DNA from: [Zimmermannella] faecalis ATCC 13722
GTDB taxonomy: Bacteria; Actinomycetota; Actinomycetes; Actinomycetales; Microbacteriaceae
Assembly (NCBI RefSeq): GCF_000381765.1
Contig: NZ_KB907075.1
Location: 62,001 to 126,000, forward strand
Direction of reading: 5' to 3'
DNA: 64,000 bases
Under the pieces are notes generated by a model, which was given only the letters and a program-made list of their open reading frames with translations, was not told the origin of the DNA and searched no databases. Shown piece by piece: positions 1-9,418 of the stretch; within the stretch, counting starts at the first letter, position 1; every line of letters begins with the position of its first letter. A program made the translations under genes and the position numbers.

Positions 1-3000
1 CGAGCCCGCGAACGTCGCGGTAGGCACGTCGTCGCCGCGGCGCCGGTACTGGTTCACGAGGTCGACGAGCACGATCGCGTTCGTCACGACGATGCCGATG
101 AGCATGAGCACGCCGATGAGCGACGCGACGCCGAGCGGGATCCCGGTGCCGACCTGCAGCGCGATCGCACCCGTCGCGGCGAACGGCACCGACACGAGCA
201 GCAGCAGCGGCTGCAGCAGGCTCTTCAGCGTCGCGACCATGACGATGTACACGACGAGAATCGCGGCGAGTAGCGCGAGTCCGAGCTGCTCGAACGCCTC
301 CTGCTGGTCGGCTGCCGAGCCGCTGAGCTCAACCGTCGCGCCGCCCGGCAGCTCGACACCGTCGAGCGCCTCGGTGATGTCGCCGCTGAGCCCGCCGAGG
401 TCGTCGTTGTCGCTCACGATCGTGAGTTCGGTGTACGGCGTGCCCGAGGTTGAGGTGATCGCGGCCGGACCGTCAACGACCTCGACGTCGGCGAGGTCGC
501 TCAGCGGCACAGTGCCGGCGCCGACGGGAATCGGCAGCTCGCGCAGCTCGTCGACCGAGGTGGGTGCCTCGCCCGACCCGACGAAGTAGAGCTGCAGCGA
601 CGTGCCGTCGATCATGATCGACCCGACCGGCACCGGCTGCAGCGCCTGCGCGACCTGCCCGCCGATCGCAACCTCGTTGAGGCCGTACTTCGCGGCCTCG
701 GTCGCGTCGATGTTCAGCTCGACGAACGGGCGCGTCTCATCGACGCTGCTCGTCACCTGCTGCACGCCCTCGACGCCCTCGAGCGCGGGCACGACGGCAT
801 CGGATGCGTCGGTCAGCGTCTCGGCGTCGGGCGCGGCGACGCGCACGGTCACGTCGGTCGAGAACCCGGCCGACGCGCCGATCTCGATCTCGCCGACGTC
901 GTCGCGCTGCTCGAATTCGTCGCGCAGCTGCTGCTGAATCGCGTCGGCGTCGGCGTTCTCGTCGGTCGTGATCGACCACGTGATCGTGTTCGATCCGCCG
1001 AGGAACAGCGACTCGAGGCCACCGCCGCCGTAGTTCACCTGCACGATCTCGATGCCGTCGGTGCCCTCAAGCACCTGCTCGACGCGCTCGGCGTGCTCGG
1101 TCTTCGACTCGAGGGAGGCGTTCGGCGCGACTTCCTGCGTCATCGCGAACGTGTTCTGCCCGGCCGAGCCGAGGAAGTTCGTCTTCATGAGCGGCACGAG
1201 CGCGACCGTGCCGATGAGCACGACCACGGCGCCGACGAGCACCCAGGCCGGGCGGCGGATGATGCCGCGCAGCAGCGGCTCGTACGCCTTCTGCAGCCAG
1301 TTGCGGGGTTCCTCGGCCTCGGGGGCGTCGGGTTCGGAGGCAGAGTCGGATGCGGCGCTCGCGTCGTCGGCGACGAGCAGCGCCCGCTTCGCCTCGGCCT
1401 CGGCGGCGGCCGACTCGGGCGTGATGATCGCGTGCTTGCCGGTCGCGGGCGACGCGTCGGCGGAGGCGTCCGCCGGAGCGTCCGAAGGGACCTCCGCCAC
1501 CGCATCCTCACGCACCGCATCCGCCTTCTTCGCCGCCCGCACGCGGGCACCACCGAGGAACCAGTACGCGAGCACCGGGACGATCGTGAGCGAGACGAAC
1601 AGCGAGGCGAGGAGAGCGACGGCGCTCGTGAGTCCGAACGGCCGGAACAGCTCGCCGGTGACGTCGCCGACGAAGATGACGGGCAGGAACACCGCGACCG
1701 TCACGAGGGTCGACGCGGTGATCGCCATGCCGACCTCGCGCACGGCCTCGACGATGATGCGCGCCCGCTCGCCGCCGCGCAGCGACGCCGACGGGTGCAT
1801 CGTGAGGTGCCGTCGGATGTTCTCGACGACGACGATCGAGTCGTCGACGACGCGGCCGATCGCGATCGTGAGCGCGCCGAGCGTGAGCACGTTGAGCGAG
1901 TAGTCGAGGAACGTGAGCGCGATGAACGTCACGAGCAGCGAGGTCGGAATCGAGATCGCCGTGATGAGCGTCGCGCGCACCGAGAAGAGGAAGAAGAAGA
2001 TGACGAGCACCGCGAACGCAAGCCCGAGGAGGCCCTCGGTGATGAGCGTGTCGATCGACTGCTGAATAAAGGGCGCCTGATCGAGCGTGACGGTGACGTC
2101 GACGTCGTCGCCGAGCGCGGCCTCGATCGCGGGCAGCGCCTCGGCGACCGCCTGCGACACCTCGACCGTGTTCGCCGAGGGGCGCTTCGTCACCGAGACG
2201 GTGAGCGCGTCTTCGCCGTTCACGCGCGAGATCGAGGTGACCGGCGCCGACTCCTGCGTGACCTCGGCGACGTCGCCAAGCGTCACGGGCTCCGCCGGCG
2301 CGGCCGGCGCCGCGGGATCGGGCTGCGTGCCGTCACTGTCGCTCGACACCGGCATCGGGGTCTCGCGCAGGTCGTCGACCGAGCCGAGCAGGTCGCCCGC
2401 CTGCACCGTGAGCGTCTCGTCGCCCTCGGTGAGCGTGCCGGCCGGCACGAGCACGCCGGCGTCGTCGAGCGTGTCGGTGATGTCCTGCGGCGTCAGGCCG
2501 TTCGCGGCGAGCGCCTCGAGGTCGGGCGCGATCGTGATGCGCTGCGGCCGGTCGCCCGAGAGGTCGGCGGCGCGCACGCCGTCGAGCCCGCGCAGGTCGG
2601 GCACCGCGAGCTGCTCGACGCGGTCGGCGAGGTCGGCCGGGCCGCCGCCAGTAAACGCGAGCTGCACGACGGGCAGATCGTCGATCGACCCCGAGAGCAC
2701 GTTCCATTCGGCGTCATCGGGCAGCTGCGCGTCGATGCGGTTCAGCGCCTGCTGAATGCGCTGCTCGGCGTAGACGATGTCAGTGCCAAACTCGAAGCTC
2801 GCCGAGACGACCGACTGCCCGTCGGTCGACGTCGTCGAGGTGGTTTCGAGCCCCTGCAGCCCCTGCAGCGCCGACTCGACCGGCTGCGAGACGTCTTCGT
2901 CGACGACCTCGGGCGACGCGCCCTGGTAGGTCGTGATGATCGACACCTGCGGCAGCGAGATCGACGGGATCAGCTCCTGCTTCAGGTTCGTCATGAGCAG

Positions 3001-3081
3001 CGCCCCGAAGAAGGCGATCGAGATGGTGATGAGCGCGATGAGCGCGCGGTTGGCGAGGCTGAGTTTGGCGAGACCGTGCAC
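1..3081 (-). CDS. RND-family efflux permease (HAE1/AcrB-like), 3' end outside window
   Basis: An inner-membrane RND pump that would export hydrophobic compounds using the proton gradient. 1027 codons are visible and the gene continues past base 1. The N-terminus (MHGLAKLSLANRALIALI) is followed by a first membrane segment and then the typical QELIPSISLPQVSI and GASPEVVDEDVSQPVE stretches of HAE1/SwrC-type pumps. The GRVVDDSIVVVENIRRHL motif of transmembrane segment 4 is present. A long Ala/Asp/Glu-rich hydrophilic insert (about bases 1330-1560) lies between a transmembrane block ending in VPVLAYWFLGG and the next one. The GTG start at 3081 is chosen because it directly precedes the conserved N-terminus; its ribosome site is weak. 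The substrate cannot be read from the sequence. Confidence 0.9.
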   Translation of the reverse strand, partial: MHGLAKLSLANRALIALITISIAFFGALLMTNLKQELIPSISLPQVSIITTYQGASPEVVDEDVSQPVESALQGLQGLETTSTTSTDGQSVVSASFEFGTDIVYAEQRIQQALNRIDAQLPDDAEWNVLSGSIDDLPVVQLAFTGGGPADLADRVEQLAVPDLRGLDGVRAADLSGDRPQRITIAPDLEALAANGLTPQDITDTLDDAGVLVPAGTLTEGDETLTVQAGDLLGSVDDLRETPMPVSSDSDGTQPDPAAPAAPAEPVTLGDVAEVTQESAPVTSISRVNGEDALTVSVTKRPSANTVEVSQAVAEALPAIEAALGDDVDVTVTLDQAPFIQQSIDTLITEGLLGLAFAVLVIFFFLFSVRATLITAISIPTSLLVTFIALTFLDYSLNVLTLGALTIAIGRVVDDSIVVVENIRRHLTMHPSASLRGGERARIIVEAVREVGMAITASTLVTVAVFLPVIFVGDVTGELFRPFGLTSAVALLASLFVSLTIVPVLAYWFLGGARVRAAKKADAVREDAVAEVPSDAPADASADASPATGKHAIITPESAAAEAEAKRALLVADDASAASDSASEPDAPEAEEPRNWLQKAYEPLLRGIIRRPAWVLVGAVVVLIGTVALVPLMKTNFLGSAGQNTFAMTQEVAPNASLESKTEHAERVEQVLEGTDGIEIVQVNYGGGGLESLFLGGSNTITWSITTDENADADAIQQQLRDEFEQRDDVGEIEIGASAGFSTDVTVRVAAPDAETLTDASDAVVPALEGVEGVQQVTSSVDETRPFVELNIDATEAAKYGLNEVAIGGQVAQALQPVPVGSIMIDGTSLQLYFVGSGEAPTSVDELRELPIPVGAGTVPLSDLADVEVVDGPAAITSTSGTPYTELTIVSDNDDLGGLSGDITEALDGVELPGGATVELSGSAADQQEAFEQLGLALLAAILVVYIVMVATLKSLLQPLLLLVSVPFAATGAIALQVGTGIPLGVASLIGVLMLIGIVVTNAIVLVDLVNQYRRRGDDVPTATFAGS

Positions 3082-3214
3082 CCGTTCAGTTTTCCACAGC
3101 GACGGGGTGCCCACGCGCACGTTCAGGTTCGGGCCAATTCGGGCGACAAGGGCGGATACGCGGCGCGGGCCGCGGGGTCGACTCGCGCCCAGGCGCGGGC
3201 GACACAATTGCCGG

Positions 3215-4471
3215 GTGCACGATTCCTATCGCTTCGACATCCTTCCGCTCGACACCCCCGACGACGACCCGCGGTGGCGCGAGTACCTCGAGGTGTTTCA
3301 GCTCACGCTGCTGAGTGCCCCGTCGACGGATGCGCAGGTCGCGGCGTTCCGCGACAATCGGCGTGCCGACGGCGCGCGCCTCGCGATGGTGACGGCGTCG
3401 ACGCCGTCCGGCGACGCGATCGCGGGCGGGTTCTCGGCGTTCTCGGGCCACTACAACGCGGGCGCCGAGGACGCGGCGACGCTCGTCATCAACACGATCG
3501 GCGTCAACCCGGCGCACCGGCGCCGCGGCGTGCTGCGGGAGCTCATGACGCGCGAGCTCGCCTCGGCGAAGGCCGCGGGCATCCCGTTCGCGACGCTGAG
3601 CGCGAGCGAGGCGACGATCTACGGCCGATTCGGGTTCGCGCCGGTCGCCCACGGTGCCGAGGCGAAAATCGACGTCGCGAAGTTCCGGCTGCGCGACGAG
3701 GCGCCGGTCGCTGCGGGCCGCGTCGAGTGGATCGCGCCGTCGTTCCTCGAGCCGCACTATTGGCGCGTCGTGCGAGCGTTCCACGCGGCAAACGTCGGGT
3801 CGGTGCTGCCGTATCACCGCACGTTCCTCGGCGACACGGGGCAGTGGGATTCCGAGGCCGAGGGCCCCTCGAAGAAGCTGCGCGCGATCGCACACTTCGA
3901 CGAGTCGGGCACGGTCGACGGCTTCGCGCTGTTCGAGCACCGGGGCTGGGATCACCCGCGCAAGGTGCACGTGCAGAAGGTCGTCGGCGCGAACTTCGGC
4001 GTCGAGCTCGCGCTCTGGCAGGCCCTCGCGAGCATGGACCTCATCGAGCGCCTCGACTACTACGTCACCGCATCCGACCCGCTGCTGCCAGCGCTCGTCG
4101 ACGAGCGGGCCGTGCGCATCGACGACGTGGGCGACCTGCACTGGCTGCGCATTCTCGACGTGCCCCGCGCGGTCGCGGCGCGCTCGTTCGACACCGACGG
4201 CGAGGTGACGGTGCGAATCACCGACTCGCTCGGCCACGCCGACGGCACCTGGCACATCGCGGCGCGCGACAGCCGCGGCAGCGCCGAGGCGACGGATGCG
4301 GCGCCGCAGGTAACGCTCGACGTCGCGGAGCTCGCTCGCGTCTGGGAGTCCGACACGACCGCGACCGCGCTCGCGCAGGCGGGCCGCGTGACGGGCGAGC
4401 CGCGCGACGTCGCGGCGTTCGACCGGCTGTTCCACCGGTTCGCGCCGATGCGCAATACGACCGGGTACTAA
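3215..4471 (+). CDS. Eis-like GNAT N-acetyltransferase
   Basis: A 418-residue acetyl-CoA-dependent acetyltransferase, the usual length of the Eis (enhanced intracellular survival) family. The N-terminal GNAT domain has the acetyl-CoA loop in VNPAHRRRGVLRELM, followed by the YGRFGFAP segment typical of Eis. The second half contains a further GNAT-like region and an SCP2-like tail (VTLDVAELARVW). Family members acetylate amines such as aminoglycosides or protein lysines; the substrate here is unknown. The GTG at 3215 is chosen because the upstream frame overlaps the divergent pump gene and the family homology begins at MHDSYRF. It is divergent from the RND gene. Confidence 0.88.
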   Translation: MHDSYRFDILPLDTPDDDPRWREYLEVFQLTLLSAPSTDAQVAAFRDNRRADGARLAMVTASTPSGDAIAGGFSAFSGHYNAGAEDAATLVINTIGVNPAHRRRGVLRELMTRELASAKAAGIPFATLSASEATIYGRFGFAPVAHGAEAKIDVAKFRLRDEAPVAAGRVEWIAPSFLEPHYWRVVRAFHAANVGSVLPYHRTFLGDTGQWDSEAEGPSKKLRAIAHFDESGTVDGFALFEHRGWDHPRKVHVQKVVGANFGVELALWQALASMDLIERLDYYVTASDPLLPALVDERAVRIDDVGDLHWLRILDVPRAVAARSFDTDGEVTVRITDSLGHADGTWHIAARDSRGSAEATDAAPQVTLDVAELARVWESDTTATALAQAGRVTGEPRDVAAFDRLFHRFAPMRNTTGY

Positions 4472-4533
4472 CCGCACCAATTGCAACTACACCCGCAGCA
4501 GCGCGGCCGAGCGGCCGCAGGGAGGGAGCCGAC

Positions 4534-5631
4534 ATGGCCACCGAGACCTGGCGAGTGAACGCGCCGAAGACGATCGACCTCGGGCTCGTGCGCCGGGCGC
4601 GCGTGAGCCTCATGGGCGGCAGCGTCAGCGTCGTCGCGCACGACGACCCGACCGCGCGCGTCGAGGTCGAGGGCCTCACGGGCCGCGACCTCAAGGTGTC
4701 ACTCGAGGGCGACGAGCTGCGCATCGACCATCCGCAGCTCGACTGGCAGCAGCCCCGTGAGTCGATGCGCACGCTCGTCGACCCGCCCGAGGCGCACGTC
4801 GCGGTGCTCGTGCCGCGCCGCTGCGACGTCACCGTGAAGACGACCTCGGCCGAGGTGCTCGTGCGCGGCGTCGCGGGCGATGTGAGCCTCGCGACGGTGA
4901 GCGGCGAGCAGTTCGCCGACGCGACCGAGGGCGCGCTCTCGCTCAGCTCGGTCTCGGGCGACGTGAGTGCGCGCGATCACCGCGGGCGCCTCGACGTGAA
5001 GACGACGACCGGCGACATCACGGTCGCCGCGCCCTTCGACGAGTACTCGGGCAACACGGTGTCGGGCACCGCCGTCGTCGACTCGCAGCGCCCCGACGCC
5101 CGCTCGCTCGCGCACAGCAGCGTCACGGGCCAGCTCACCGTGCGCCTCGCCGAGGGCACGAACCCGAGCTACAACATCCAGACCGTCACGGCCCGCGCGC
5201 ACCTCGGCGACGACTGGGTCGACCCGCTGCACGGCCGCCGCCACCGCGAGCCCGCGCAGGGCGACGGGCCCGTGCTCGAGCTGCGGCTCAACTCGGTCGG
5301 CGGCACGATCAGCGTCGTCGGCGCCGACCTGCCGAGCGACTCGGCGGCACCCAACGGCACGGATGGGCCAGCAGAGACGGATGGGCCAGCCGAGGATGCG
5401 CCCGGCACCACCTCGGCCGCGTGGCGGGTCAGCGACTCGCCCGTCGACTTCTCGCACGCGCCGCGCGTGCGCCGGGTCGGCGAGCCGGCGGCCGATGCCG
5501 ATGGGGAGCCGGACGCAACCGCGGGCGCCGAACCCGCCGACGACCAGGACGGCACCCACGGGGGCAGCACCGACGAGAACGGCCCTGACCTCACCGGATT
5601 CCGCACCGCCCGAGGGGAGCACGACGCATGA
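4534..5631 (+). CDS. DUF4097-family beta-repeat protein
   Basis: A 365-residue protein with repeated VKTTSAEVLVRGVAGDV-like beta strands, the pattern of DUF4097 putative adhesin or head-domain proteins. The last 90 or so residues are an Asp/Ala/Gly-rich low-complexity tail. No signal peptide or membrane segment is visible, so it is probably cytoplasmic or peripheral. The ATG at 4534 follows a clear GGAGGGAG ribosome site. It overlaps the next gene by four bases (ATGA), so the two are translationally coupled; DUF4097 genes commonly sit beside PadR-type regulators. Molecular function is unknown. Confidence 0.8.
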   Translation: MATETWRVNAPKTIDLGLVRRARVSLMGGSVSVVAHDDPTARVEVEGLTGRDLKVSLEGDELRIDHPQLDWQQPRESMRTLVDPPEAHVAVLVPRRCDVTVKTTSAEVLVRGVAGDVSLATVSGEQFADATEGALSLSSVSGDVSARDHRGRLDVKTTTGDITVAAPFDEYSGNTVSGTAVVDSQRPDARSLAHSSVTGQLTVRLAEGTNPSYNIQTVTARAHLGDDWVDPLHGRRHREPAQGDGPVLELRLNSVGGTISVVGADLPSDSAAPNGTDGPAETDGPAEDAPGTTSAAWRVSDSPVDFSHAPRVRRVGEPAADADGEPDATAGAEPADDQDGTHGGSTDENGPDLTGFRTARGEHDA

Positions 5632-6296
5632 CCGGCATTCTTCGCGACGACGAACTGCGCCTCGTCGTGCTCGCCCTGCTCGGCGAGCGGCCGCGCGAGT
5701 TCACGCAGGTGCGCGACGCGCTCCGCGAGCGGCTCGGTGCCGGCTCCGAAGAGGGGCCAGGCTACGAGGTCGCGGGATCCGCGCTCTCGCGGCTGCTCCA
5801 CGACCTCGTCGCGGGCGGCGCCGTCGCCCGCACGACGGGCGCGACGGCCCTCTACTCGACGACGTCGGTGGGCGACGCCGAGGTTGCGCGGCGATCGGCC
5901 GAGGTCGCGGCGCTCCTCGCGAGCGACGACTCCGTGCGCTCCCGCGCGGCGGCCGCCCGACAGGAGCTCGCCGCGGCACGCGCCGCGCTCCGCGACGACC
6001 TCACCGAGCGTGTGCACCGCGGGCAGGCCGCCTTCCGCGCGCTCGACGCGACCGACGCGCGCCACTCGCCCACCGCATCCGCGCCGCCCAACACCGAAGC
6101 GCAGCCCAACCCCAGCCGCGACCTCGTGCAGCGCGTCGACGCCGTGACGCAAACCCTGCGCCTCGCGGTGCGCGCCGAGACCCGCCGCGCGGCCGAGGCC
6201 GGCACGCTCACGCCCGAGGCGGTCGCCCGCATCGAGGCCGACGTGCTCGCGCTGCGCGCCCGGATGCTCAACGAGCTGCGCGCTACCGAGTCATGA
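5628..6296 (+). CDS. PadR-like winged-helix regulator
   Basis: A 222-residue protein with an N-terminal winged-helix-like region (LRLVVLALLGERPREFTQV) and a long helical, Ala/Arg-rich C-terminal half that could dimerise. It is coupled by an ATGA overlap to the DUF4097 gene, an arrangement usual for PadR regulators. It probably controls its own operon or the nearby pump, which is inference. Its 3' end overlaps the convergent monooxygenase gene by 14 bases. Confidence 0.65.
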   Translation: MTGILRDDELRLVVLALLGERPREFTQVRDALRERLGAGSEEGPGYEVAGSALSRLLHDLVAGGAVARTTGATALYSTTSVGDAEVARRSAEVAALLASDDSVRSRAAAARQELAAARAALRDDLTERVHRGQAAFRALDATDARHSPTASAPPNTEAQPNPSRDLVQRVDAVTQTLRLAVRAETRRAAEAGTLTPEAVARIEADVLALRARMLNELRATES

Positions 6297-7452
6297 TGCC
6301 GCGCGCGACCTCGACGCTCGGGGCCGCGAGCCGGTCGATCGCGTCTTGCCCGATCTCGAGGGCCTCGTCGAGCGAGTCGACGGGGTCGATGCCCGGGCCG
6401 TAGCCGAGGAACGCGACGCGGTCGTCGCGCCGCGACCAGCCGCCCGAGATCTTCGGCGAGCCGCCGGCGTCGCGCAGCCCGAGCGGCGCGAGGTGCCGCA
6501 GCGACTCGCGCCCGCCCGTCGCCCAGACCACCGCATCCACCGCCTCGACCGTGCCGTCGACGAAGCGCACCCCGCCCGGCAGCAGCCGCTCAATCGGGCC
6601 GCGCGACACGAGCGTGCCGCGCCGCTGCGCCTCGAAGATCGCGCGCGACATCGGCAGGCCCCGCACCGAAACGTCGCTCGGCATGCGGGTGCCGCGCTCG
6701 AGCATCCGTCGCACCTTCGAGAGGTTCGCGTTCGCGAGCTCGTGCACCGTGTACGAGCGGCGGTGGCGGATGCCCAAGGTCGGCCGCGTCGGAAAGTCGG
6801 GGGTGCGCCTGGTCGACCAGAGCGTGCGGATGCCGCGCCGCTCGAGTTCGAGCAGCACCGCGACCGCGCTGCGGCCGCCGCCGACGACGAGCACGCGCCG
6901 GTCGCGGAACTCGCCGAACCGCTCGATGCGGTAGGCGTGCCGCTGCGGCCCCTCGAACTCGAGCTGCCCCGGATACCAGGGCACGAATGGGTTCGACCAG
7001 CTGCCGGTCGCGTTAATGAGCACGCGCGTCGACACCTCGCGCTCGGCGCCCGTCGGGCCCCGCACCGTGAGGCGCAGGTCGTCGCGCCGCGGCCGCGAGC
7101 GCACGCTCGTCACGCGCATCCCGTGGGCGACGAACAGGCCGTAGGCGTCCTGGTAGTACCGCCAGGTGGCGCCGACCGCCTCGTGCACGCGCCGCGACGG
7201 GTCGAGGTCGCGAAAGCTCAGGCCGAGGTCGGCCTGCCCCGCGATGTCGGGCAGTTCGCCGAGCTCGACCGCTCGGCCAACGGTCAGCGAACTCCAGGCG
7301 TGCTGCCATGTCGCGCCCGGCGCGGGCTGCGCGTCGAACACCATGAAGTCGCGCAGCGCGTTGAGCCCGAGCGCCCGCAGCGAGTACGCCGCCGTGAGCC
7401 CGGCCGCGCCCGCGCCGATGACGGCGATATCTATCTCGCGATCGGCCGGCAC
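6283..7452 (-). CDS. FAD-dependent monooxygenase-like oxidoreductase
   Basis: A 389-residue flavoprotein of the flavin-containing monooxygenase / Trk-type NAD(P)-binding family. The FAD dinucleotide fold is visible near the N-terminus (IAVIGAGAAGLTAAYSL) and a second NADPH fold mid-protein (VLVVGGGRSAVAVLLELE). A third conserved patch is VVWATGGRESLRHL. The GTG at 7452 has a good AGGAG site seven bases upstream, better than any upstream alternative. It would use NADPH and oxygen to oxidise a small substrate or act as a reductase. No operon partner is seen. Confidence 0.82.
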   Translation of the reverse strand: MPADREIDIAVIGAGAAGLTAAYSLRALGLNALRDFMVFDAQPAPGATWQHAWSSLTVGRAVELGELPDIAGQADLGLSFRDLDPSRRVHEAVGATWRYYQDAYGLFVAHGMRVTSVRSRPRRDDLRLTVRGPTGAEREVSTRVLINATGSWSNPFVPWYPGQLEFEGPQRHAYRIERFGEFRDRRVLVVGGGRSAVAVLLELERRGIRTLWSTRRTPDFPTRPTLGIRHRRSYTVHELANANLSKVRRMLERGTRMPSDVSVRGLPMSRAIFEAQRRGTLVSRGPIERLLPGGVRFVDGTVEAVDAVVWATGGRESLRHLAPLGLRDAGGSPKISGGWSRRDDRVAFLGYGPGIDPVDSLDEALEIGQDAIDRLAAPSVEVARGIMTR

Positions 7453-7655
7453 TGGCGCTCCTGAGGGCTGGAATTGAACGGGGCTGCGGCGCCGATCTGG
7501 AGCTCTCGCGCGCCGTCGCCTCAATGGTACGGAACCCGCCCCGCACGGCGGTCGAGAATGCCATGCGTGGTAGTGTTGGCCCAAGTATTTTTGTATGTCG
7601 TTCCGTGCTGCGTCGGTGCCTCCGACCGGCACGATAGCTATTAGGGGGGTTGCGC

Positions 7656-7889
7656 ATGGGGCGTGGCCGTCAGAAGGCGAAGCACACCAAGGTCGCTCGG
7701 GAGCTGAAGTACAACATCCCCGAGACCGACTACGAGCAGCTGCAACGCGAACTCCAGGGAGGCGGCGGTCAGCCGATTCCCGCAGCCGAGAGCGCCGAAG
7801 ACGAGCTGTCGAAGTGGTCGGAGTATCTCGATGACGACAGCGACTACGAGTCTGAAGGCGACGACTACGACCAGCGCCGGCGCGCGTAG
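7656..7889 (+). CDS. DUF3073 family protein
   Basis: A 77-residue acidic protein starting MGRGRQKAKHTKVARELKY, the hallmark N-terminus of actinobacterial DUF3073. The C-terminal half is rich in Asp, Glu and Ser (SKWSEYLDDDSDYES). Function is unknown. The gene is conserved near purine genes in many Actinobacteria, as here. A GGGGGG run upstream of the ATG is the likely ribosome site. Confidence 0.88.
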   Translation: MGRGRQKAKHTKVARELKYNIPETDYEQLQRELQGGGGQPIPAAESAEDELSKWSEYLDDDSDYESEGDDYDQRRRA

Positions 7890-7900
7890 CTGACCCGCGC

Positions 7901-8287
7901 ATGGAGTCGTTGCAGGCCCCAGGGATCGCCCTCGCGATCATCCTGGGGCTCATGCTTGCCGTCGGAAACTTCACCGCGATCGCCGCGATCCGCCTCGTTA
8001 TCGTCGGGCGCATCGACGCGAACTCGCTCGGCGGGATCCGCACGAACGCGACCCGCGCATCCGATGCCGCGTGGTTGGCGGCGCACGAGGCCGCCTGGCC
8101 GTGGGCGCTCGTGCTCAACGGGCTCGGCATGATCGCGGGCATCGCGACGATGTTCCTCGGCACGACCGTCGTGCCGTTCCTCGTCGCGGGCGCGACCGCC
8201 GTCACGTGCACCGGTGCGGGCGCGATTTCGCAGCTGCTCGTCGGGCACCGCGCCGCGCAGCGCGTGCTCGACGCCCCGAAGCGCTAG
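7901..8287 (+). CDS. Small integral membrane protein
   Basis: A 128-residue protein with about three hydrophobic segments: residues 7-30, 65-88 and 90-110 approximately. It follows the DUF3073 gene after 11 bases and is probably cotranscribed with it. It has a general resemblance to small SdpI-like membrane proteins but no diagnostic motif. Function unknown. Confidence 0.65.
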   Translation: MESLQAPGIALAIILGLMLAVGNFTAIAAIRLVIVGRIDANSLGGIRTNATRASDAAWLAAHEAAWPWALVLNGLGMIAGIATMFLGTTVVPFLVAGATAVTCTGAGAISQLLVGHRAAQRVLDAPKR

Positions 8288-8302
8288 CCGCGCGCGCCGC
8301 GG

Positions 8303-9409
8303 TTACGCGCTGCGGTAGTGGCCGACGAGCTGCACCGCGCCGCCGTCGACGCCCTTCGCGCCCTGCTCGAAGCCCGTGAGGTCGCGCTCGCCGATCGTCA
8401 CCTGGCCGGCGATCCAGGCCTCGTGGCCCTCTTCGCGCGCGACGTCGACGAAGTGGTCGGCGCGGTTCGCGGCGACGACGGCGAACATGCCGATGCCGAG
8501 GTTCCAGGTCGCCTCGACCGACTCGAGCGAGGCGCCCGCGAGGTCGGTGAGCACGCGGAACACCGGCAGCGGCGACCACCGCGAGCGCTCGAGCTGGGTC
8601 CAGCTGCCGCGCGGGAGCACGCGCGCGAGGTTCGCCGCGATGCCGCCGCCCGTGACGTGCGAGAGCGCGTGCACGGCGCCGTCGAGGTCGTCGCGCGCGA
8701 GCATGCGCACGAGCTCACCGGTGTAGAGGCGGGTGGGTTCGAGCAGCGCCTCGCCCCAGGTGGTGCCGAAGTCGGCGGCCTGGTCGCGCACGTCGATGCC
8801 GCGGTCGGCGAGGATGCGGCGCACGAGCGAGTAGCCGTTCGAGTGCAGACCCGACGCCCCGAGCGCGACGACGATGTCACCGTCGCGCACGCGCTCGGCG
8901 CCGAGCACGCGGTCGGCCTCGACGACGCCCGTCGCGGCGCCCGCGACGTCGTAGTCGTCGACACCGAGGAGACCCGGATGCTCGGCGGTTTCGCCGCCCG
9001 TGAGGGCCGTGCCGGTCGCGGCGCAGGCCTTCGCGATGCCCTCGACGATCGCGGCGATGCGCTCGGGCACGACCTTGCCGCACGCGATGTAGTCGGTCAT
9101 GAACAGCGGCTCGGCGCCGACCACGATGATGTCGTCGACGACCATGCCGACGAGGTCTTGGCCGATCGTGTCGTGCTTGTCGATCGCCTGCGCAATCGCG
9201 ACCTTCGTGCCGACGCCGTCGGTCGAGGTCGCGAGCAGGGGCTTGCGGAACTCGCGCAGCCGCGAGGCGTCGAAGAGGCCGGCGAATCCGCCGACGCCGC
9301 CGAGCACCTCGGGGCCGTGCGTTGCCTGCACGGCCTGCTTCATGAGTTCGACCGCGAGGTCGCCCGCGCGGGTGTCGACACCAGACGCCGAATACAGGTC
9401 ATCGCTCAT
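8303..9409 (-). CDS. purM: Phosphoribosylformylglycinamidine cyclo-ligase
   Basis: Fifth step of de novo IMP synthesis: ATP-dependent ring closure of FGAM to AIR. At 368 residues it has family length. The conserved STDGVGTKVAIA, GGETAEHPG, GLHSNGYSLVR and SHVTGGGIAANLAR motifs are all present, so it should be active. It lies on the opposite strand to purF, with a phosphatase gene between, which differs from the usual purF-purM operon. Confidence 0.97.
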   Translation of the reverse strand: MSDDLYSASGVDTRAGDLAVELMKQAVQATHGPEVLGGVGGFAGLFDASRLREFRKPLLATSTDGVGTKVAIAQAIDKHDTIGQDLVGMVVDDIIVVGAEPLFMTDYIACGKVVPERIAAIVEGIAKACAATGTALTGGETAEHPGLLGVDDYDVAGAATGVVEADRVLGAERVRDGDIVVALGASGLHSNGYSLVRRILADRGIDVRDQAADFGTTWGEALLEPTRLYTGELVRMLARDDLDGAVHALSHVTGGGIAANLARVLPRGSWTQLERSRWSPLPVFRVLTDLAGASLESVEATWNLGIGMFAVVAANRADHFVDVAREEGHEAWIAGQVTIGERDLTGFEQGAKGVDGGAVQLVGHYRSA

Positions 9410-9418
9410 GGTTCCAGC

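Noticed and set aside
1093..4533. Very long plus-strand open frame opposite the RND pump gene and through the acetyltransferase
   Set aside because: It is Arg/Glu/His-rich antisense translation typical of high-GC DNA. The real genes on the other strand or frame have full family motifs; only the part from 4534 on is real.
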